Assembly (NCBI RefSeq): GCF_947507565.1
Contig: NC_089187.1
Coordinates: forward strand, 2,542,001 to 2,606,000
Length of the DNA stretch: 64,000 bases
Source: Oscarella lobularis
Taxonomy: Eukaryota; Porifera; Homoscleromorpha; Homosclerophorida; Oscarellidae
Direction of reading: 5' to 3'
The number at the start of each line of letters is the position of its first letter. Within the stretch, counting starts at the first letter, position 1. This document shows positions 56,001 to 64,000 of this stretch, piece by piece. The notes beneath the pieces are model-generated. The model ran no database searches and was not told the origin of the DNA. It saw only the letters and a program-made list of their open reading frames with translations. A program made the position numbers and the translations under genes.

Positions 56001-59000
56001 GAATGTTGAAATCCTAATTTGTTCTCGGGAAGAAACATTTGGAGTTTGCACGACGGATCGTCGTCCGTGGGAGAAGCGACGAATGAGATGGGAAGCGTAG
56101 CTGCAACTAGATTCTGGCAAGCGGGAAGGAGAGCTTTACCGCCTTCGCACTAGAAAAAAAATAAAATAATTAATATAATGAGTGCACTCATGTATCAACG
56201 TACCTCAGGTTGGCTACCTAGCCATTCTCTCGGCTCATCTTTGGTGAAAAGAGTGACGAAGAAATCAGTTGCCAGTTGCAACAAATTCGCGCTCGTTGTG
56301 ATGAAGAACTCTTCCTTCAAGCGAAAACGTCTCTGAGCGCCCTTATTAAAGTCGTTGCACACTCCTGGACCCCACATGAAATTCGTCTCTTTTGACGTCA
56401 TTGGACCACCTCCGCAGCCGGATTCACATTCAACTAAAAAATAGAAAGAGAAAAATCGTCTGTCGTCGTTCAGATATGCGAATATTCTTTTTACACGTCA
56501 CGGGAATGGAATTGAATCCGAAAATCCACTCGTCTGTCGTCGATACATTAGAGAGAAACAATCGTCGTTCCTGTATCAACGGTTTCGCCCACCATTCGCT
56601 CTTGACTGGCGTAGACGGATTCAGATACTTGTAGAGTAAACCGCGACACTTTGACTCGTCTTCAGGGCAATGAAGTGTCAAGTTGAGCTCAAATGAATAG
56701 TTGATTTCGAACGAGAGATCCGGTTGGCCTTGGGTGTCGTTGAAAACTTTTAAATTGACTTCGACTCCGCGATATCCAGCTCGATCTCCCTACGACGAAA
56801 AAAAGGAGAAAAACTACTATCAATATTATATATAGTCAGGTTGGGAATTTTAACGTTTTCAAAGCTGAATGGAAAGATGCCTCTATCGTTGGACGATCGC
56901 AATTGATTCGTTATGGCTGAAGCGCTTAACGTCTGATTGACGTCGATCAAATCCGAGACGGCTTTCATGAAAAGAACGACGGCATCGTAGACCATTCCGA
57001 GCAGAAGAAAGGTGAAACGACGCGGATATCGAATCGCCGTGTCGTATTCAGTCGGATCGAGCTTGTTTACGCGACGTTCCAATTCAGCCCACAGTTCATA
57101 TTGTCGAATATCTCTTAGAAGGTATTGGACAACTTCGACCATGCCTAGAAATAAATAAGTGAGAAATTATTATTTTTATGAATTTATCTTTTTTTCTTTG
57201 TACCGGCAAAACCCTCTGCACACGTGACTTTTTCCGGTACGGAACAGCTGTAGAAATCCTGCGGAGGAAACGACATTGCAGCCAAAGTCCCGGCTGCAAC
57301 CCACTGATATCCCTATATAAGTGTATATATATATATCTAAAATGTGATAGTGTGTCGCGGTGTACGTGATAAGGTGCGATTTCGTGAAGAATTGCTTGCT
57401 TGTAGAGATGCCAGCTGTCTTGGCTGAACGGAAATGATAAGATGACGTCGACGTTTTCCTCCTTGATGCGTCTGAAATTCTCAGAATAATTTGGAAGGTT
57501 TTTGAGTGTCTCGTTAATCTGACGATGTCAACAATAAATCAATGGAGAATAATTAAATGAATAAAAATGAACCTCTTGTAGATTGGGCACGTTGGGAACG
57601 CTATCCACGCCCAGAATATATTCATCTGCAACAATTTCTATACCTAGATTGGCTACCTCCTGTCGAAATGATCTTGGAACAGGAAGTCTGGAAATTTTTG
57701 ACCGGTGAAAATTATTTATAAATTTATTTATTTTTACTTTGAGTTCCAAATGACTGCAACTCGTTTCCATCCGTGAGTGGCGCAATAGTGAGCAAGGGCC
57801 TGACCGAAACGATCAAAACTGTAGGCAAAGAGCGTCAGAAATGGATATCTAAGAAAAATCAGAGACAAGTGAAGAGACGTTTCTCCTAATGATTCTTTCT
57901 CTATAGCTACTACCTCTGCTGGTACGTAAATCGCTCTCCCTGAGGAAACAATCCAATCTGAAAAATACGCACGTGATCTCAATTAATAATAATAATAATC
58001 ATTATTTATTTTTCTAAACCTGAGTGACGTTGAAGACTCCCGGCATCATTGCCATGCTATCGAAATCCAAATTCTGCGTGGGACCGAGAAGAAGATGAAT
58101 ACGATCTTTGGTAATCAAATCCATGATGCTACGAATTGCCGCCACTTCCGGAGCCGTGTTCAACGTTTCGCTGTCCGGGGGCATGTGACCGACGAAATAA
58201 GACAATTTTCGACGACCTTTTTGACCAGGAAAAATCGTCTCAAACTTGTTTGGATCACTAAATAAAAGAAATAGATGATGATAGTACAGAAGTTAGGATT
58301 GATTTCAGTTGTCTAACTTGACGTCATCAAGAGCTAGTGTGACCATTGTAGAAAAGGCGCTTCCGTAGAAGTCATAGACTCCGGGTTGTGGCGCCAACAG
58401 ACCGATCCTGATTTCCTCTATATATGTATGTATAAATAAAAAATGGCGAATGTTTCTTCTACTTTCGTCGCCGTACCTACGACGTCAAAAGCGTTTGAGA
58501 GAACGTAAAACGTTGCGTTTTCCGTCAAAGAATGCATACTAAAATTGAGCTGAAATCGACCTCCTTCGCAGACGGAGTCATAGAAAAAAGCAACTCTAAA
58601 ACCATAAAATATAATAATTATTTGAATTTGTACGTGGGGGGGCATACTTTACCCCTTTGTTGCATTAATGACGCTATTGGTTAAACAAGCCGATGGAACG
58701 GCTGAAACTCTGATGGAAAGAGAGGAATCGGGTCCAGATGTGACCTTGTTGCCATTTGCGTCACATATAAAGACTTGAATTGGTTGCGGAAAAGGGAAAT
58801 TGGCGTCGACAGTAGTTCCGGGTGAAGGGTCAGTTTCCGGGTCAATTTGCAATCTCGCAGCCTTTTGAGCGATGACGTCGAACGGAGGAGTTAGGAAGAC
58901 TTCTTTTGAGCTGGGAAAATCGTCGTAGCGAAGTGGAACCCTGCTGTGGGAAAAGATGCTTTGTGACGCCGTAAAATTCAACTGCATTCCATCGTATATA

Positions 59001-60550
59001 TCCAAAAGTCGAATGTCAGTAAAAATCACTCGACCCTAATATGGTCCAATCAAAAGTCGTCCTTATCCCCTCTACGTTAATTGCTTACATCTCGCGCTTC
59101 TTCTCGTATTGACAAGTCACCAGTGATTACCTGCGTACGAACTTTGTCGCCGCCCAGATCAACTCTAGACGATTCTAACTGATTGTTCTTAGCTGTGAAT
59201 GCTTTCAAGACGACCCCTAGGAAATAGATATAATCTATTGACAGCAACTGAGGAGCATGAGGCCTCTATTGAAAAAAAACTAATTATGATACAAGGGCAA
59301 CCTCAGATGGAGGGCCGTCTACAATTAAATGCATCCGGGCCAAAAAGGGAGGAGTGGGGGGGAGGAGGCTATAAACCATCAGCTAATGACTCATTTATAA
59401 ATACTGAAAACATGATGAGGAAAGGGAGCTTGGCCTAACCGTTTAATTTTCTTGGCACAGTGACATCAACGTTGGCAAAGGCGTCGTTTCCGCACGTTGT
59501 TTCATTGCAAATCTTTAGAGTTTGATTGTCATAGGGATCCTTGTACATTATCACTAATTGAATTGGAGGCAAAGGCGTGTTTGTCGCAATCGTCTTGGGA
59601 AACGCATTGGGCACGGGATCGACCAATGACAAATGGTGCCCTTTGTCTACAAACGAAATAATTGAAAAAATAAATAAATATTGATTATGCATAGCATACT
59701 GGTTATGTAAACTTTATTCGTATAAACTTTGTTGTGATCATGTTCTACGTGCTCGCTTCCGTAAACTTCAAATTTGAGCTGACGACCATTCAAATCGGGC
59801 ATATTCACGTGACCAAGAAACTCAAAACTGGAGAAAAAATTACAAGGGGATTCTAATTTATTTTATTATGCACATACGTTGCTACACCCCTGACAGCTGT
59901 CCTCTTAACAAATCCATTCGGATATTCTGAATTGACGTCACATACTCTTACGGCACCAGTGTAGCGACAATCAGTCTCCAAAGCGGACAGGCAAACATTA
60001 TGAAACCTAAAAGTATTGAAAAATATTAGAGACAGTGAGAGTGAGTTCTTCTCGTGCCACGCCCACGCACGAGCATAGTTTTCCGCCTTCCGCCGCCCAT
60101 ATGTCGTCTATCGTAACATTTGAAGATGACGCAATGATCTCCAAAGTCGAGCACGGTCCATCGGAAATGCGTTCTCCAGATCTCAAAAGTTCGACGGCTA
60201 TAGAGCCAAGCATGAAGCCGTCAACAGGAACATTATAGTATCCTAAATAATGATCATGTGTCAAAGTGAACACGCCCCTTTCCTTCTGGGCCCCCATTAG
60301 TGTTCTTACTCAAACGACTTAGCATGAGTCGTTCCAGGCGATCGTTCTGGTATTTTTCGCTTGCGCTCGTCGCATTGGCGCGTCGCAAAGCGTTTATCGA
60401 GGCGAGAGTCTCTTCCCGATTGGGTGGCGAGAGATCTTCAACGATTCGCAGTTCGATGTCGTCGCATTTGTCGTCGTGGCTATGAACGGAATCGACTCGC
60501 GCAAGGAACGAGACGAGAAATAATGCGACGATCGCGCAACGGGCTTTCAT
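53004..60550 (-). CDS. Receptor guanylyl cyclase with unusual ectodomain
   Basis: This is a many-exon gene. The N-terminus has a signal peptide ([20 protein letters not shown]). It is followed by beta-rich extracellular segments without a family I know, then an ANF-receptor-like ligand-binding region (about 58200-56750). A Cys-rich stretch (about 56410-55800) and EGF-like cysteine modules ([29 protein letters not shown]) come next. After a transmembrane helix ([20 protein letters not shown]) comes a kinase-homology domain (HGRLTSSNC in place of HRD; DFG kept), the dimerisation helix ([15 protein letters not shown]) and the cyclase domain ([47 protein letters not shown]). Metal-binding Asp residues are present. 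The Glu of the usual KVETIGDAY is Gly here (KLGTIGDAY). It ends at 53004. Confidence 0.85.
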
Positions 60551-60747
60551 GACGAGAAAATCGAATTAGAAGCCGTTCGCTATGTCGCGCGGGTGATGTC
60601 GAATTGATTCGGTTAGAGGCGATGAGTTTAGGGCTCGCTTTCGATGCTTCTTCGCGATGTCAACACCTTCCGTCGTTCGGACAAAGGAATTCCCAAACAA
60701 TGACACGCGCGTTAGCGACGGATTACATTTAATTTTATTCTTATTTT

Positions 60748-61802
60748 TTACTGTTTCCATACGCTGAAATTTGGCTTGTCTTTTTGTTGTTGGGAGGTTC
60801 CACTTGATAGACTACCTCTTCCTCTATCTGAGGGATCAGCAAGAACGTCTCCATCATTTACACCTAATAATAAAATTTTCATGTGTCTATCACATTCTTT
60901 CCTATAAATTCACTTTGAAACGACGTTCTTTCTACACCGTAGGCCGACTGGAGACTAGGAAAATTTCCCACTTGGCCCTAATAAAATAAAGACAGAAAGC
61001 TTCCTTACAAAATTGAGATGATCGATGCTCTAATCTTACCTTTCGTATTATTCCCATTTCAATGAGCGCTCTTTTGCTCGTTCGTGGACATCCAGCCGCT
61101 GCAAAGTGAGACCAAATCATATCCGAAGCAGATGCAAAGTCTTTTGCTGTTCTAACACGTAAAAATAGACGATGACGTCATAAACGAAGTGGAAGTCTAA
61201 CCTGCCCTCAGAATCGGAATATCCCATTTGGCGCCCCTTTCAATCAAGAACATGATTATCTAAGAAATCTGAATTCCGCTGTATTGCAATGTAATTATAC
61301 CTAGTCATGTTACTTTTCCGTGTTCTTGAAACGCTGCTGCGTGTAGGGGAGTCCAAAGAGTCTTTTTATTCTGGGCATTTACACCTGAAAACCCGACGGA
61401 TCATTCAGTTGGTTTGCTCACTCTACGTGGGTCGGCTTACTTATTCCCTTTTCCACTAACGTCCTAACGACGTCATAAAATCCCCAGAAAGTAGCTGTGT
61501 ACGTAAACTGATGAGAAGTCACATCTATCTAGATCTACTACTCTAGGTACCTACCTACGTACAACTGGCTCTGCCCTGTTGCATTTGCCTCGTCAACGTC
61601 AACATCTTCCTTGAGAAATTTCTCCACAAGCTATAGCCGGTGAAAACGTTTGTTGATAGTTACTAATCTAGTCTCCCTTACAACGGCCACTCGCCTTCAT
61701 ATCGCCCTTCTGAGCGACAGTGGACAGGTCCCTTGATCTCGCTTTCATCCCTCCCAGACTCTCTCTCAGGTTCAAAGCCGTTGCTTCGAATCTCTTTTCC
61801 AT
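60748..61802 (-). CDS. Ankyrin-repeat protein
   Basis: The start ATG at 61802 begins EKRFEATALNLRESLGG. Small exons each carry part of an ankyrin repeat: VEKFLKEDVDVDEANATGQS, TATFWGFYDVVRTLVEKGI, GVNAQNKKTLWTPLHAAAFQ, IIMFLIERGAKWDIPILRA, then AAAGCPRTSKRALIEMGI. The last exon encodes a Ser/Gly/Gln-rich tail ending PNFSVWKQ at 60748. It has no other domain, signal peptide or membrane helix. It probably has about four to five repeats and acts as a small protein-binding adaptor; the family member cannot be named. Its start lies 75 bp from the divergent FBXL4 start. Confidence 0.7.
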
Positions 61803-61877
61803 ATCCCACGACGTGCGCTAGATGTGATTATCTTTTCTTTCCCTCCTCCACCCACCTCCTCCACCCGGGCCTGGACG
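61803..61877. promoter_or_regulatory. Bidirectional promoter spacer
   Basis: 75 bp separate the ankyrin gene start (minus) and the FBXL4 start (plus). The stretch is pyrimidine-rich (CCCTCCTCCACCCACCTCCT) on the plus strand and lacks a TATA box. Confidence 0.5.
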
Positions 61878-64000
61878 ATGTCAATACAACAAGTCGCCGA
61901 GAGAGTGATCAATTTCTCGAGCCAATACGGTCGCGACGGATCAAACGCGTATGTGGCGGCTAACTTGGCCGGCCAAGCGTCCAAGTTTCCCGAGTACGGA
62001 GACTTTATGGAAGCCTTCGTGTTGGTAAGGAACGCCCCACCCAAATTTGTTACAACTCTAAATTACCGCTGGCCGTCTAACCTTTGCTCGTTTCTTCCAG
62101 AGGACGTATGGTCCTTGGTGGAAGATTGCGCCGTCTGCATCGACGCCGTTGAAATCGCGTCGCCCGGAGGCGTTTATTAGTCAGGACTTTGTTGGTATGC
62201 GCGCTCGAAAGGTTTCCGCGCGTGCACGTTCCAATGCACGACGCTTAGCTGCATGTTAACTGTGGAAGGGCCCGCGAGGGAGCTTGTACCGGCCGGCATG
62301 CATTAATTAATTATTTTGCACCTAGAACTCGAATTTCCGACACCGGTATTTCCGTCGAAAGTTGACATCATCGAGACGTACAATCCGGGCGCTGTCGTGC
62401 GAGTGTTGGCGTGCAACGCAAGTGTCGATTCAGGCGCAGCGTCTGGAGAAATAAAGTAAGAGAATAAGGAGAGGACGGCCTACTTTTTTTTTGACACGTT
62501 TTGTGCAGGTGGGTTACGCTTTGGGCGGGTCCGCCGCAGCAGGATGAAATTCCTAGGAAGTCGCGCATCTTTTCTCCGCCAATCAAAAAAATTGATTTCC
62601 CTACCAAGTGAGAAATTACGGAGCTGGACATTTGTTTTGAAGGTGTATACGTTAATTGTAGTTTACTGAGGCTCGAATTTAATCACGAGGGCCTTGACTA
62701 CTACGCTGAGCTCGATGCTGTTGAACTGTACGGAACAAAGCCTAGCGCAGGTATTTATATTACAGACAAAATCGTTCTCTTACTTACAGTCACCGGCGTA
62801 TTTTAGAAACTTCTCGTGAAAATCGAGCTTTAGGTTTTCAAATGGAACGAACGGTCAAATTGCTCAAGCAGCTCTCGCTGACCGAGTACACGCCATCTGA
62901 AGAATGGTCCGGAGATTTTGGCTATTTTGGAATGCTGCCTGTAAGTCTAACCAGAAACCAGAATAGAAAATTAATTAAACTACACACGTGCTTTCAGGAC
63001 GAGGTAATTCAGATTATTATAAGTTATCTGGATACGAGAAGCCTATGCCGAGCGGCCCAAACGTGCAGGTAAACAGGAAAGATTTTAATTATTTAACTAC
63101 TGATTTTTGGTAGCCTTCTCTTTCGTCATTGCTATGATGCCTCTCTTTACACCGAACTTGATCTCAAGCCTTATTGGAACACAGTACCTACCTAAGTATC
63201 GTTTCTCACTATTATTTTGATTTTCCTTCTCTTTGCTATATAGGTGGATGATTGCACGTTGAAGGGCATGCAAACGCGCTGCTCTCGCCTTACAAAGCTT
63301 AGCCTCTCGTGGACGGGTGGCTGCAAGCAGCTTACCCAGTCGGCATTCACGAGGTAGAATATAGTAGTTTGCAGAGTCCGGTGTTTGCACTCTTTAATTA
63401 ATCAAAAATAGTTTTATTGAAACGTGTGGAGCTACGTTGGTGTGCTTGCGTCTGGCTTGTTGCGACTACATAACAGCAGACGGTCTGAAGGCAATTGTAG
63501 ATGGCTGCCCTAATCTGCAGGGTACCAATAGTGTGACCTCTACTGTACTATTATATACTAATATATTGGGTCTTCTGTTCAGAACTGGATCTTCAGTCGT
63601 GTAATACACTTTCGAATTCCGCTCTGAAGCACTTGTCGAAACTAACGACTTTACAAGCACTCAATCTCTACAGGGTACCAATAGAGAACGATGCTCTAGG
63701 AGACATCGCTACGTAATGAACGCTCCTCAGTTTAATTAATTAATTAAAGAGGAGATGAATTTGAATTTTGCGTAGAAACAATAAGCAACTTCAGCACATC
63801 AATCTCGGCGGATGCAATAAAATATTCGATTTCAATCAAGCACTTTTTGATTTGACCGAAAACTGCAAGGATTTAAGAACGCTCGATCTATGGCGAGCTC
63901 GTACCACCCTAACGTCATACGGTCTCTCTCTCCTCGCTAAGAATTGCCCCAACCTCGAGGAAATCGATGTGGGCTGGGTGTAAGCTTTATACCTACCTGA
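61878..64000 (+). CDS. FBXL4: F-box and leucine-rich repeat protein 4, 5' part
   Basis: The gene starts at ATG 61878 and runs off the right edge. The N-terminal domain matches vertebrate FBXL4: RVINFSSQYG, NLAGQASKFPEYGDF, then RTYGPWWKIAPSAS, VDIIETYNPGAVVRVLAC, KKIDFPTN and YYAELDAVELYG. The F-box follows (LPDEVIQIIISYLDTRSLCR, AAQTC), then leucine-rich repeats (LSLSWTGGCKQL; LVCLRLACCDYI; NLQELDLQSCNTLS; LQHINLGGCNKI; LRTLDLWRARTTL). In vertebrates FBXL4 is an SCF ubiquitin-ligase subunit at the mitochondrial outer membrane that limits mitophagy by degrading BNIP3 and NIX. The vertebrate N-terminal extension of some 50 residues with the mitochondrial signal is not visible before this start; it may lie in an unrecognised upstream exon or be absent. 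Confidence 0.92.

Overview
This window is nuclear DNA of a multicellular animal with a compact genome. Most genes have many short GT-AG introns (about 40-100 nt), and the spacing between genes is often under 200 bp. The recognisable orthologues include animal-type families: pericentrin/AKAP9, IGF2BP, RECK, a receptor guanylyl cyclase, LYCHOS/GPR155, USP40 and FBXL4. There are also death-fold (CARD and Death domain) genes of the kind expanded in sponges and cnidarians. Gene compactness and content suggest an early-branching metazoan, most likely a sponge; the species cannot be fixed from sequence alone.

Region 1 (1-15.2 kb) is a rearranged tandem array. It mixes death-fold signalling genes with copies of the 5' half of USP40. 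From left to right it holds: the 3' end of a nucleoside-phosphorylase-like/Death-domain gene; a minus-strand Death-domain gene head-to-head with a truncated USP40 copy; a decayed Death-domain fragment; a CARD-TM-Death gene interrupted by a TTAA-flanked piggyBac-like MITE; an intact CARD-TM-Death paralogue; a second, internally deleted USP40 copy; a CARD-Death-TM-Death gene; and the complete USP40 gene (9396-15201).

Region 2 (15.9-33 kb), plus strand, holds an IGF2BP orthologue (2 RRM and 4 KH domains) and a pericentrin/AKAP9 orthologue of about 3,500 residues ending in a PACT domain. Region 3 (33-39 kb) has an unrecognised minus-strand gene, single-exon ALG10 (minus), a noisy intergenic stretch with a minisatellite, and single-exon SWT1 (plus).

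Region 4 (39.2-51 kb), minus strand, holds a RECK orthologue without Kazal domains, an ankyrin/coiled-coil/PINK1-like kinase fusion, two unrecognised Cys-rich secreted or membrane genes, and LYCHOS/GPR155. LYCHOS is head-to-head with a plus-strand type II membrane protein carrying a laminin G domain. Region 5 (53-64 kb) has a receptor guanylyl cyclase with an unusual ectodomain (minus), an ankyrin-repeat gene (minus), and head-to-head with it FBXL4 (plus, running off the window).

The most noteworthy points are the CARD-TM-Death array and its rearrangements, the MITE inside one of its exons, the Kazal-less RECK, the ankyrin-PINK1-like kinase fusion, and a cyclase lacking the usual guanine-binding glutamate. 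Exon boundaries were read by eye from splice signals, reading frame and similarity to known families; those given exactly are the ones I could phase.
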